A model generated the notes under the pieces. The model was given only the letters and a program-made list of their open reading frames with translations, had not been told where the DNA came from and searched no databases. A program made the position numbers and the translations under genes. This document shows positions 4,906-12,294 of a stretch of 12,651 nt of DNA, piece after piece. The stretch's first letter is position 1. Each line of letters opens with the position of its first letter. Origin of the DNA: Nitrospinota bacterium (lineage in GTDB: Bacteria > Nitrospinota > Nitrospinia > Nitrospinales > VA-1); NCBI GenBank assembly GCA_022567815.1, contig JADFGI010000046.1:1-12651 (forward strand), in the 5' to 3' direction.

Positions 4906-6288
4906 ATGGCGCAAGCCGTCACAGATATCTCCTTAAGCAAACTTCCCCCCTATAATGTGGAAGCCGAACAAAGCGTTTTGGGAGCCTGCCTGAAATCCGT
5001 TGAAGCCGTTGCTAAAGCGCTCGAGGTTTTGAAGGAGGAGGATTTTTACAAATCCAGCAACCAGAAAACCTTCCTTGCCATCCGCGAGCTGTTCGAGGCC
5101 AATGAATCCATCGACGTCCTCACCATTGCCGAAAAACTCCGCAAAAAAAGCGAATACGATGCCGTCGGCGGAATAGATTACCTGGATTTCCTCGAAGGAT
5201 ATGTTCCCACCGCCACCGCAGTCATTCATCACGCAAAAATCGTCCGCGAAAAGAAGATTCTCCGCGACCTGATTGAAACCGCCACCGATATTGTCACTAC
5301 CAGTTATGGGGATACTGAGGATGTCGAGATCATCCTGGACCGGGCGGAACAAGCCATTTTTCAAATTTCGGAAAGAAAAACAAAAAGAAACTTTTTTGAT
5401 TTAGATGGAATTAACAGGGTCAATTTAGGCTATATAGAAAAATTGATGTCGAAACCCGGGATGGTGACCGGTGTACCCACAGGGTTTACGGATCTGGATC
5501 GCCTGACTTCCGGATTTCAGCCTTCCGATCTGATTATCATTGCGGCCCGCCCCAGCATGGGCAAGACCAGTTTTGCGCTGGATATTGCGCGTCATGCATC
5601 TATGCACGCCAACGTTTGTACGGCCATATTCAGCATGGAAATGTCAAAAGAGCAATTGAGTCTGCGTATGCTTTGCGCTGAATCGAGGGTGGATTCTCAA
5701 AAGGTTCGCACGGGATATCTTGCAAAATCCGATTGGCCCAAATTGACTGCTGCCGCAGGGCGGTTGTCTGAAGCCAAATTGTTTATTGACGACAGTCCCG
5801 CATTGTCATCGCTTGATGTTCGCGCCCGGACGCGCCGCCTGGCGGCAGAACATCCTCTCGGCCTCGTTATCATCGATTACCTGCAATTGATGCAGGGCCG
5901 GTCTCAGACTGAAAGCAGGCAACTGGAAGTCTCGGAAATCTCGCGTGGACTCAAGGCCCTGGCCAAGGAAATGAATATTCCTGTTGTTGCTCTTTCGCAG
6001 TTGAGCCGCGCGGTTGAAAGCAGGACGGATAAGAGGCCCATGCTTTCCGATTTACGGGAATCGGGGGCGATAGAGCAGGATGCGGATGTGGTGGCCTTTA
6101 TTTACCGGGACGAGGTGTACAATCCTGATGGGGATGATATTGGCACGGCGGAAATCCTGATTCGCAAACAACGGAATGGACCCATAGGCGATGTCAAACT
6201 GCAATTTGAAAAACAATTTACCCGATTTTACAATTTGAAGAAGGAGGATAACCCTCCTGTTGAATTCGATGAAGAAACGCCATTTTGA
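4906..6288 (+). CDS. dnaB: Replicative DNA helicase DnaB
   Basis: DnaB is the hexameric 5'-3' helicase that unwinds DNA at the replication fork and recruits primase. The 460-residue protein has the N-terminal domain starting L-P-P-Y-N-V-E-A-E-Q-S-V-L-G (13-26), a linker (about 150-180) and the RecA-like C-terminal domain. The Walker A motif is A-R-P-S-M-G-K-T (214-221, Lys220). F-S-M-E-M follows, then Walker B L-V-I-I-D-Y-L-Q-L (320-328, Asp324). The P-V-V-A-L-S-Q-L-S-R segment, D-L-R-E-S-G-A-I-E-Q-D-A-D and R-K-Q-R-N-G-P are also present. Length is normal and no intein interrupts the usual insertion sites. The ribosome-binding site is weak. The next gene begins 21 bases after its stop, suggesting cotranscription. 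Confidence 0.97.
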   Translation: MAQAVTDISLSKLPPYNVEAEQSVLGACLKSVEAVAKALEVLKEEDFYKSSNQKTFLAIRELFEANESIDVLTIAEKLRKKSEYDAVGGIDYLDFLEGYVPTATAVIHHAKIVREKKILRDLIETATDIVTTSYGDTEDVEIILDRAEQAIFQISERKTKRNFFDLDGINRVNLGYIEKLMSKPGMVTGVPTGFTDLDRLTSGFQPSDLIIIAARPSMGKTSFALDIARHASMHANVCTAIFSMEMSKEQLSLRMLCAESRVDSQKVRTGYLAKSDWPKLTAAAGRLSEAKLFIDDSPALSSLDVRARTRRLAAEHPLGLVIIDYLQLMQGRSQTESRQLEVSEISRGLKALAKEMNIPVVALSQLSRAVESRTDKRPMLSDLRESGAIEQDADVVAFIYRDEVYNPDGDDIGTAEILIRKQRNGPIGDVKLQFEKQFTRFYNLKKEDNPPVEFDEETPF

Positions 6289-6309
6289 ACGCCTGAACAG
6301 GCTGGTTTT

Positions 6310-7200
6310 ATGAACGGCATTACAGAAAAAGCCGTTTTGGCGCTCAGCGTCTTGTTTTTCATCTCCATCCCTTCCGCGGGTGCTGTCGAGAATCCCTCGC
6401 ATCCCAGTGAACTCAACCTTTCCGCCAGGCAAAAAGCCGGATTTTTACTCGCAAGAAAGCAATATGAAGAAGCCTTGCAGGTCTATAAATCTCTCCTCAA
6501 GAAAGAAAGTGAAGACGGTTCCCTGTTTCGCGGACTCGTCAAGGCCTATGACGGGGCGGGTAAGCTCAATGAAGCGGAGAATTTCATCAAGGATTATTTA
6601 TCCGCCCATCCAGGCTCATCGGCGGGGCAGTATGGATTGGGTTATTTTTATTATCTAAGGGGCGACGATTCCAGGGCTCAGGCAAGGTTTGAAGAAGCGG
6701 TGCGTTTGCGGGCGGGAAACGCCCTGGCGTGGAATAACTTGGGAGCGTCATTATCGCGCACAAAATCATACACTTTGGCAGTGGAGAAGGTCAAGGAGGC
6801 CATTCGGCTGGACTCATCTAACCCTATGTACTATAATAACTTACAGCGGATTTATCGGGAACTGGGCTCGGCTGGCTTGTTTATTGCAGATTATAACCGA
6901 TATGTCAAGGAGGGACCCCGACTCGTGGCGCAGGGTTATGGCCGTCTCATTGCCACAACCATGCGTCAGGAAGCATTCCAACATTATTCCCAGGGGAGTC
7001 TGGACTCAGCAATAAGGAAATTTAGAGAAATCGTTGTAATTTTCGAGGAAACGGGGTATCGGGCCGGATTGGTCTCCGTATTCTTCGGTCTCGCTGTGTT
7101 GCACGAGGAAAAGGGGGATGAAGAAATGGCCCAAAAGTACTTTAAAGACGTTTTGTCGATCAACCCTAATCATCTTCAGGCCCGCGAAAAGGTAAAATAA
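6310..7200 (+). CDS. Secreted tetratricopeptide-repeat (TPR) protein
   Basis: The 296-residue protein begins with a signal peptide: a short charged start, a hydrophobic core (8-20) and A-G-A before residue 26, so it is probably exported to the periplasm. The rest is about seven TPR-like helix pairs at roughly 42-70, 71-104, 105-137, 138-171, 172-202, 219-249 and 252-288. Typical positions are visible in Y-E-E-A-L-Q-V-Y (52-59), A-W-N-N-L-G-A-S-L (140-148) and the final G-D-E-E-M-A-Q-K-Y-F...I-N-P-N stretch. TPR arrays are protein-binding scaffolds; the partner cannot be told from the sequence. It lies 21 bp downstream of dnaB on the same strand and is probably the last gene of that transcript. 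It has no homologue I can name. Confidence 0.85.
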   Translation: MNGITEKAVLALSVLFFISIPSAGAVENPSHPSELNLSARQKAGFLLARKQYEEALQVYKSLLKKESEDGSLFRGLVKAYDGAGKLNEAENFIKDYLSAHPGSSAGQYGLGYFYYLRGDDSRAQARFEEAVRLRAGNALAWNNLGASLSRTKSYTLAVEKVKEAIRLDSSNPMYYNNLQRIYRELGSAGLFIADYNRYVKEGPRLVAQGYGRLIATTMRQEAFQHYSQGSLDSAIRKFREIVVIFEETGYRAGLVSVFFGLAVLHEEKGDEEMAQKYFKDVLSINPNHLQAREKVK

Positions 7201-7299
7201 ATCAATATTTTTCCCCATCGAAAAAAAATTTATGCCTGAATACGGAAAAGTTTATAAAAAAATACAATGATTAGGTTAGATTTACACAAATTTATAACG

Positions 7300-7319
7300 T
7301 TTTGAATGCAAGTTCAAAA
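7300..7319. promoter_or_regulatory. Inverted repeat upstream of the M23 peptidase promoter
   Basis: TTTTGAA (7300-7306) and TTCAAAA (7313-7319) are perfect complements separated by six bases and end 11 bp before the -35 box at 7331. It could be an operator. It lacks a following T-run, so it is a poor terminator for the upstream gene. Confidence 0.4.
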
Positions 7320-7330
7320 TTAATTTGGGA

Positions 7331-7359
7331 TTGACAACAAATCGGTTCAAAGCTAGGAT
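7331..7359 (+). promoter_or_regulatory. Sigma70-like promoter of the M23 peptidase gene
   Basis: A perfect -35 TTGACA (7331-7336) is followed after exactly 17 bp by TAGGAT (7354-7359), which matches the -10 consensus at four of six positions. Transcription would start near 7366 and give a leader of about 38 bases. The gene thus appears to be transcribed independently of dnaB. Confidence 0.65.
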
Positions 7360-7403
7360 GCAAAAAAACCATAATTTTATGTAGAAGGTATGAGGAGAGA
7401 AGG

Positions 7404-8333
7404 GTGAAAAAAAACGACATTACCCTGATGCTTTTTCCAGGCGATGCAGGGTCTCCCAAAAAAATTAGATTGCCGCAAATATTAGTTCGCACTGTCTTGG
7501 TTTTATCCACAGTGCTCTTTTTTTCTGCAATCGGATCTTCCATATATTTTGCAAAAAAATATGCCGAACTAAAAGACGATCAGGTTGAGATCGCCGAGCT
7601 GAAGCGTGAATCCAAAATTCATAAAATCCAGGTGGATAAGCTGGGCCAGCAAGTCAAGGAATTTTCCACTGAGATGTCGCGGCTGGAACGGTTTGCGAAT
7701 AAATTACGGGTGATAACCGATCTTGGCGATTCGCCGACTCCCATAGAAAAAGACTGGGGCGTGGGTGGACCGTATGGGCTAAGCGCTCAAAGTTTTTCAA
7801 CCTCGCTTGAGCGCGAAGCGGTTTCCATGGTGGAGCGGTTGACGGGTAATCTGGAGGAGTTGGACCAGCAGGCCAAGACGCAAGCCGTCAGCCTTCAACA
7901 GTTGGATGAATTTTTCAAGAACCAGAAATCCCTTTTGTCTTCGACCCCATCTATCTGGCCCACCCGTGGTTGGGTGACTTCCGGATTTGGTTTGCGCAAA
8001 TCCCCCTTCACCGGACGCAAGGAAAGGCACAAGGGGTGGGATATTGGCGCTCGGTTGGGTTCGCCAATTCGGGCTACCGCTGATGGGGTGGTAGTGGTAT
8101 CCGGCAGGGAGACGGGCTACGGAAAAATGCTGAAAATCGATCACGGATACGGTATCTCCACTCGTTACGGTCACAACTCGAAAAATCTGGTCAAGGCAGG
8201 AGACCGGGTCAAACGAGGCGATCTCATTGCGTTGGTCGGAAGCACCGGACGCAGTACCGGTCCCCATCTCCACTATGAGGTGCTTCGAGGCGGCGTTCCC
8301 GTAAATCCCAGGAATTATATTTTAGAAGACTGA
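7404..8333 (+). CDS. Membrane-anchored M23 (LytM-type) peptidase
   Basis: M23 enzymes are zinc endopeptidases that cut peptide cross-links of peptidoglycan; some relatives instead activate amidases. The 309-residue protein has a short cytoplasmic start, one membrane segment (about 26-50), a periplasmic coiled-coil region (about 52-104, and again 133-178) and a C-terminal LytM domain (about 185-309). The zinc and catalytic residues are present: H-K-G-W-D (His209, Asp213), Y-G-H-N (His257) and G-P-H-L-H-Y-E (His288, His290), so it should be active. The start is GTG, supported by AGGAG six bases upstream; the ATG at 7390 is out of frame. It probably acts in cell-wall growth or division near the inner membrane. 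Related proteins with this layout are involved in cell shape or separation. Confidence 0.93.
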   Translation: MKKNDITLMLFPGDAGSPKKIRLPQILVRTVLVLSTVLFFSAIGSSIYFAKKYAELKDDQVEIAELKRESKIHKIQVDKLGQQVKEFSTEMSRLERFANKLRVITDLGDSPTPIEKDWGVGGPYGLSAQSFSTSLEREAVSMVERLTGNLEELDQQAKTQAVSLQQLDEFFKNQKSLLSSTPSIWPTRGWVTSGFGLRKSPFTGRKERHKGWDIGARLGSPIRATADGVVVVSGRETGYGKMLKIDHGYGISTRYGHNSKNLVKAGDRVKRGDLIALVGSTGRSTGPHLHYEVLRGGVPVNPRNYILED

Positions 8334-8368
8334 TCCGGTTTCCCGATGTTGTTGGGCTCACTCCTGAT

Positions 8369-8410
8369 TCCCACCAGTGGGTTTCATACCCCTAGCTTGC
8401 TACGGCTTTT
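8369..8410. repeat. Interspersed palindromic repeat, second copy
   Basis: This is the intergenic copy of the element at 3940-3985: the CCCAC-CA-GTGGG hairpin (8370-8381) followed by TTTCATACCCC and CTAGCTTGCTACGG. It starts about 36 bp after the stop codon of the M23 gene. Confidence 0.75.
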
Positions 8411-8438
8411 AAATGAAAACCTTTGTCGGATCCACCGT

Positions 8439-8463
8439 CCGCTTGCTGCGGGGTCGTTCATTA
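8439..8463. repeat. Interspersed repeat: CCGCTTGC module, second copy
   Basis: It matches 4195-4219 at 22 of 25 positions. Here the two adjacent differences restore a perfect small hairpin CCGC-TTGCT-GCGG (8439-8451). Confidence 0.7.
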
Positions 8464-8562
8464 AATGAAGACTCCTCCCCATAAACTTGTCTGCAAATGA
8501 TTTTTCGTGGTATTCTATCCCCATAGTGGCCTTCGTCTTGCCTGAACCTTTTTTACTTCTGA

Positions 8563-8591
8563 TTGAATCTTCAATTCAATAAAATTATAAA
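8563..8591 (+). promoter_or_regulatory. Sigma70-like promoter of secA
   Basis: TTGAAT (8563-8568) and TATAAA (8586-8591) are separated by 17 bp, both one mismatch from consensus. Transcription would begin near 8598, leaving a leader of about 158 bases. The -35 box lies within the small palindrome ATTGAA-TC-TTCAAT (8562-8575). Confidence 0.65.
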
Positions 8592-8605
8592 ATCCGGGTT
8601 CGTGA

Positions 8606-8668
8606 CTGGAATTCCTGTTCAAATCCATCCACAAAAGTTTATCGCAAATTCCAGGAAGTGGTGGATGG
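8606..8668 (+). promoter_or_regulatory. Candidate structured leader of secA (two crossing helices)
   Basis: CTGGAATT (8606-8613) is the perfect complement of AATTCCAG (8647-8654), and CCATCCAC (8625-8632) is the perfect complement of GTGGATGG (8661-8668). The pairs cross, so they could form a pseudoknot or two alternative states. The second helix covers the ATG of a 15-codon ORF at 8665, and the first overlaps its ribosome-binding site. It matches no riboswitch I recognise. Confidence 0.4.
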
Positions 8669-8712
8669 GATGGTGTGGGCAAGGCGTCCGAGGTTGCAGG
8701 TTTTGCAAATAG
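8665..8712 (+). CDS. Possible 15-residue leader peptide upstream of secA
   Basis: ATG at 8665 follows AGGA (8653-8656) with eight bases between, a normal spacing, and the frame reads M-G-W-C-G-Q-G-V-R-G-C-R-F-C-K before TAG. It contains three cysteines. It ends 43 bases before secA, which itself has only a weak ribosome-binding site. An overlapping frame, 8670-8765 (31 codons), ends inside the secA start (TAA at 8763-8765) and could couple translation instead. In gammaproteobacteria SecM controls secA through leader translation, but this peptide shows no similarity to SecM. Such small frames arise easily by chance. Confidence 0.25.
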   Translation: MGWCGQGVRGCRFCK

Positions 8713-8755
8713 TTTCATTTGATAATAATCGCCTTTTAGGAATTCAATTGAGCTT

Positions 8756-11320
8756 ATGGTGTTAAATTTTATACAAAAAATTGTTGGAACCAAAAACGAC
8801 CGGGTACTGAAACGAATTCAGCCTCAGGTGGATCGTATCAACGATTGGGAAAGTCAGATCCAGAAACTGACCGACGCCCAGCTCAGGGACAAATCCGCAG
8901 AGTTTAAAAAGAGGTTTAAAGAGGGGGAGTCCCTTGACGATATTCTTCCCGAAGTATTTGCCGTGGTCCGGGAAGCCAGTCAACGGACTCTGGGTATGCG
9001 GCATTTCGACGCCCAGATGGTGGGAGGGATCGTCCTTCATGAAGGCAAAATTGCCGAGATGAAAACCGGAGAGGGCAAGACGCTCGCCGCGACGCTTCCT
9101 GTTTATTTAAACGCCATGACGGGCAAAGGAGTCCATGTCGTCACCGTGAACGATTATCTGGCCAAGCGGGACTGCGAATGGATGGGAGGAATTTATAAAA
9201 TATTGGGTCTTACCGTGGGGACGATTTATCATGACATTTCGGAGGAAGACCGCAAACAGGCGTATGCGGCGGACGTGACCTACGGAACCAACAATGAATT
9301 CGGATTTGACTACCTTCGGGACAATATGAAATTTTCCGAGGAACAGTTTGTTCAACGCCCGCTTCACTATGCCATTGTCGATGAGGTGGACAGCATATTG
9401 ATCGATGAATCCCGGACGCCGCTGATCATTTCGGGTCCGGCGGAAGAGTCCACCGATAAGTATTATGAGGTGAACTGCGTTATTCCAAAGTTGGAGAAAA
9501 ATCATTATCAGGTCGATGAAAAGAGCCGCACCTCCACCCTGACCGAAGAGGGAATCGCCCGGTTGGAAGAATTGTTGAACGTGGATAACCTTTATGATCC
9601 GGGAAATATCGAAACCCTTCACTGCTCCCAGCAAGCTCTGAAAGCCCATACCGTTTTTAAGAACGAGGTCGATTATGTGGTTAAAGACGGGCAGGTGGTC
9701 ATCATTGATGAGTTCACCGGAAGAATGATGACGGGCCGCCGGTACAGTGACGGATTGCATCAAGCCCTCGAAGCCAAGGAAGGGGTGACAATTGAAAACG
9801 AAAACCAGACCCTGGCCAGTATTACGTTCCAGAATTATTTCCGCATGTATGAAAAACTTGCGGGCATGACCGGAACCGCGGATACGGAGGCGGCGGAATT
9901 CAGTTCGATCTACAAACTGGAAGTTGTTGTGGTTCCCACCAACATGCCGATGATAAGAGATGATTATACCGATGTCATTTACCGGACGGAAAAGGAGAAG
10001 TTTGACGCGGTCGTTGAGGAAATCCGGGAGCTGAACACCGAGGGAAGGCCGGTTCTGGTCGGCACCATTTCCATTGAAAAATCGGAAAAGCTGAGCCGGG
10101 TGCTGAAGAAGTATGGCATCAAGCACAACGTTCTCAATGCCAAGCACCACGAGAAGGAAGCGGAAATCATTGCCCAGGCCGGTCAAAACGCGGCGGTGAC
10201 CATTGCCACCAACATGGCGGGACGGGGAACGGATATCGTTTTAGGCGACGGTGTTCCGGAACTTGGCGGTCTGCATATTCTTGGTACAGAGCGTCATGAA
10301 AGCCGCCGTATCGACAACCAGCTGAGGGGGCGGTCGGGAAGGCAGGGGGATATGGGTTCTTCGCGTTTCTTTTTGTCACTGGAGGATGACCTGCTCCGGA
10401 TTTTTGGCTCGGACAAGGTGTCCGGACTCATGGCTAAATTAGGCATGGAAGACGGTCAGCCCATCGAACATAACATGGTCAGCAAAGCAGTTGCCAACGC
10501 CCAGCGTAAAGTGGAAGCGCACAACTTCGATATTCGCAAACATCTCCTGGAATATGACGATGTGATGAACCGGCAACGGGAGGTTTTTTACGCATTAAGA
10601 AAAGATATCATTACCGGAGAAAATCAAAAAGAAATCCTTTTCGATATGGCTGAAGAAGTGATCGATGGCGTTCTCAAGACCATTGCTCCTGAAAAAATTT
10701 ATCCCGAAGAATGGGATATCCCGGCTCTCAATGACCATTTGGAACGGCAGTTTGGCCTCCATGTGAAGAAAATAAACGATGAGGAGTTAGAAATCGATGG
10801 CAAGACGCGTCTTCCTCTAGAAAATTGCAACCGCGAAATATTGCACGACACTCTCATGGAGGCTGTGTTCCAAACCTATAACACCAAAGTGGAGGGGTTG
10901 GATACGGGTGCCATCCGCAACCTTGAAAAATCCATCATGTTGCAAATTGTGGATAACCTCTGGAAAGATCATCTGCTTGGTATGGACCACATGAAGGAAG
11001 GAATCGGGTTGCGGGGATATGCCCAAAAGAATCCTTTGACGGAGTATAAAAAAGAAGGATTCGAGATGTTCCAGTTCATGATGAACAGGATTCAGCAAGA
11101 GGTGACGGAATACCTGTTTAAAATTCGCATTCAGAAGGAGGTTCCGTTACCTCCTCAGGAGCAAAACCTCAACCGCCCGCAAAAAACGGTGGAGCATAGA
11201 GGGTCCAGCGAAGAAGATGCGAAACCGGCGCCCGTTCGCAGGGACGAAAAAAAGGTGGGCAGGAATGAACCCTGTCCCTGCGGGAGTGGGAAAAAATATA
11301 AAAAATGCCACGGAAAATAA
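8756..11320 (+). CDS. secA: Protein translocase subunit SecA
   Basis: SecA is the ATPase that drives unfolded preproteins through SecYEG at the inner membrane. The 854-residue protein is collinear with the family. Walker A is K-T-G-E-G-K-T (103-109), with Lys108 at the same number as in E. coli. Walker B is V-D-E-V-D-S-I-L-I-D-E-S-R-T-P, with Asp209. The second nucleotide-binding fold contains N-M-A-G-R-G-T-D-I-V-L-G and N-Q-L-R-G-R-S-G-R-Q-G-D. The helical scaffold and wing regions follow. A variable linker leads to a C-terminal SEC-C zinc motif with Cys840, Cys842, Cys851 and His852, which binds SecB or ribosomes in relatives. It lacks the roughly 30-residue insertion that enteric SecA has after the G-R-G-T-D motif. 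The ATG gives the usual N-terminus; GTG at 8759 is possible. It is convergent with the next gene, with 15 bp between stops and no terminator there. Confidence 0.98.
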   Translation: MVLNFIQKIVGTKNDRVLKRIQPQVDRINDWESQIQKLTDAQLRDKSAEFKKRFKEGESLDDILPEVFAVVREASQRTLGMRHFDAQMVGGIVLHEGKIAEMKTGEGKTLAATLPVYLNAMTGKGVHVVTVNDYLAKRDCEWMGGIYKILGLTVGTIYHDISEEDRKQAYAADVTYGTNNEFGFDYLRDNMKFSEEQFVQRPLHYAIVDEVDSILIDESRTPLIISGPAEESTDKYYEVNCVIPKLEKNHYQVDEKSRTSTLTEEGIARLEELLNVDNLYDPGNIETLHCSQQALKAHTVFKNEVDYVVKDGQVVIIDEFTGRMMTGRRYSDGLHQALEAKEGVTIENENQTLASITFQNYFRMYEKLAGMTGTADTEAAEFSSIYKLEVVVVPTNMPMIRDDYTDVIYRTEKEKFDAVVEEIRELNTEGRPVLVGTISIEKSEKLSRVLKKYGIKHNVLNAKHHEKEAEIIAQAGQNAAVTIATNMAGRGTDIVLGDGVPELGGLHILGTERHESRRIDNQLRGRSGRQGDMGSSRFFLSLEDDLLRIFGSDKVSGLMAKLGMEDGQPIEHNMVSKAVANAQRKVEAHNFDIRKHLLEYDDVMNRQREVFYALRKDIITGENQKEILFDMAEEVIDGVLKTIAPEKIYPEEWDIPALNDHLERQFGLHVKKINDEELEIDGKTRLPLENCNREILHDTLMEAVFQTYNTKVEGLDTGAIRNLEKSIMLQIVDNLWKDHLLGMDHMKEGIGLRGYAQKNPLTEYKKEGFEMFQFMMNRIQQEVTEYLFKIRIQKEVPLPPQEQNLNRPQKTVEHRGSSEEDAKPAPVRRDEKKVGRNEPCPCGSGKKYKKCHGK

Positions 11321-11335
11321 TGGTGCGAAAGGCAA

Positions 11336-12076
11336 TCAGCGATGTTCTGCGGATTCCTGGCATTCGATGCATAATGCGGTCAAGGGGAGAATTTGCAGGC
11401 GCTTCAGGCTGATCATTTTTTCGCAACTTTCGCAAAATCCGTAGCTTTTGTTATCGATTTTGATCAATGCATCGTCAATCAATTTCAATTCTTTTCGGTC
11501 GCGGCTGGATAAATGAAACACCATCTCCCTGCCTTCCAGACTGGAAGCCAGGTCGATCTCATTACTGAAAGTCAGGCCTTCCACATCTCTCTCCATAGCT
11601 TGAGACGATTCGAGCATTTTCATTACCTCCCCGCGATTCTCCAAAAGCCGGTCCCGAATCTTATCCACAATCGCATTAAGGCTTTTGTTAGACTTTGTTA
11701 CCACTGAGGGTTTTTTAACTACTGTGGATTTGGTTTTTTTGACTGCAGAGGAAGATTTACTTTTGACAGGTTTTTTTACGGCGGTTTTCTTTGTAGGAGA
11801 AGATTTTTTAGGTACTGCTGTCTTATTTATTTTTGCAGAGGCTTTTTTAGCTTTGACAGTAGCTTTCTTGGGCTTGCCAGCTTTTTTCGCTTTTGATTTG
11901 ACCTTTACCTTAGCCTTGGTTTTAGATGCAGATTCCCCATTTTTCGCCGTCGGTTTTTTCGCGGTTGTTTTCTTTTTGACCGATTTGGCTTTTTTTGGGG
12001 ACACGACTTTCTTTTTTTTGGTCTCAGGCTTTTTTGTTACCGCTTTTTTTTTGGCCTTGCTCTTTTTATTAACCAC
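11336..12076 (-). CDS. DksA/TraR-type C4 zinc-finger protein with lysine-rich histone-H1-like N-terminus
   Basis: DksA proteins bind in the secondary channel of RNA polymerase and, with ppGpp, adjust transcription of rRNA and stress genes. The last 115 residues of this 246-residue protein are DksA-like: a coiled-coil region (about 133-205) and a C4 zinc finger with Cys215, Cys218, Cys236 and Cys239 (G-F-C-E-S-C and C-I-E-C), plus S-R-D-R-K-E-L-K-L-I (191-200) as in DksA. The tip reads N-E-I-D-L-A (172-177) where E. coli DksA has D-P-V-D-R-A, so the first tip Asp is Asn and the second is kept. Residues 1-130 are about 39% Lys (51 of 130) with Ala, Pro, Ser, Thr and Val, resembling histone-H1-like DNA-binding tails; this half may bind DNA or RNA. 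The start is GTG, fixed by AGGAGG eight bases upstream. Confidence 0.9.
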   Translation of the reverse strand: MVNKKSKAKKKAVTKKPETKKKKVVSPKKAKSVKKKTTAKKPTAKNGESASKTKAKVKVKSKAKKAGKPKKATVKAKKASAKINKTAVPKKSSPTKKTAVKKPVKSKSSSAVKKTKSTVVKKPSVVTKSNKSLNAIVDKIRDRLLENRGEVMKMLESSQAMERDVEGLTFSNEIDLASSLEGREMVFHLSSRDRKELKLIDDALIKIDNKSYGFCESCEKMISLKRLQILPLTALCIECQESAEHR

Positions 12077-12084
12077 CCCTGAAA

Positions 12085-12090
12085 CCTCCT
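12085..12090 (-). promoter_or_regulatory. Ribosome-binding site fixing the GTG start of the dksA-like gene
   Basis: On the minus strand AGGAGG ends eight bases before GTG at 12076. The protein reads straight into its lysine-rich repeats from that codon. Confidence 0.8.
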
Positions 12091-12095
12091 CTATT

Positions 12096-12177
12096 AATCG
12101 GTTTGGTATTTACGGGAGATATTTCAAAACCCAAGGGGAAGCCCCTCAGGCCAATTAGAAATGGATCAAAACCGATT
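12096..12177 (-). promoter_or_regulatory. Candidate structured 5' leader of the dksA-like gene
   Basis: AATCGGTTT and AAACCGATT (plus-strand 12096-12104 and 12169-12177) form a perfect nine-pair helix closing an 82-base domain that ends five bases before the ribosome-binding site. Inside are nested ATTTC/GAAAT arms and a tight hairpin AGGGG-CTT-CCCCT (minus strand, 12146-12134). The nesting suggests a folded leader; no known riboswitch class is recognised. Confidence 0.4.
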
Positions 12178-12265
12178 TTTTTGCTGATTCGTTCCCATGC
12201 TTCAAAACAACTAAATAACACTAAGTGTAACTGTGTTAATTTTAAGTAAAAATGTTAGCATTACT

Positions 12266-12294
12266 AATTTAAAAGCACAAGAATTTATTTTCAA
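12266..12294 (-). promoter_or_regulatory. Candidate promoter of the dksA-like gene
   Basis: On the minus strand TTGAAA (12294-12289) and TAAATT (12271-12266) are separated by 17 bp. This would give a leader of about 185 bases containing the structured element at 12096-12177. The region is AT-rich, so chance matches are likely. Confidence 0.35.

Larger units (their letters stand above)
8334..8755. other. Intergenic region: repeats, then secA promoter and leader
   Basis: These 422 bases hold no sizeable gene. The first half contains repeat-family pieces (8369-8410, 8439-8463, and a TTCATT-A-AATGAA palindrome at 8457-8469). The second half has the secA promoter and a long leader with candidate RNA structure and small ORFs. 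No clear terminator follows the M23 gene. Confidence 0.7.

Noticed and set aside
5542..6240. Intein in DnaB
   Set aside because: DnaB is a common intein host, but Walker A, Walker B and following motifs are continuous and the protein has normal length.
9107..10186. 359-codon open frame antisense to secA
   Set aside because: It lies entirely inside the conserved secA gene on the opposite strand, has no recognisable domain, and is explained by codon bias of secA.
11321..11335. Bidirectional terminator between secA and the convergent dksA-like gene
   Set aside because: Only 15 bases separate the stops and they contain no hairpin.
11685..12158. 157-codon plus-strand frame opposite the dksA-like gene
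   Set aside because: Its Phe/Leu-rich sequence is simply the complement of the lysine-rich region and its repeats; the other strand has a strong ribosome-binding site and a zinc finger.
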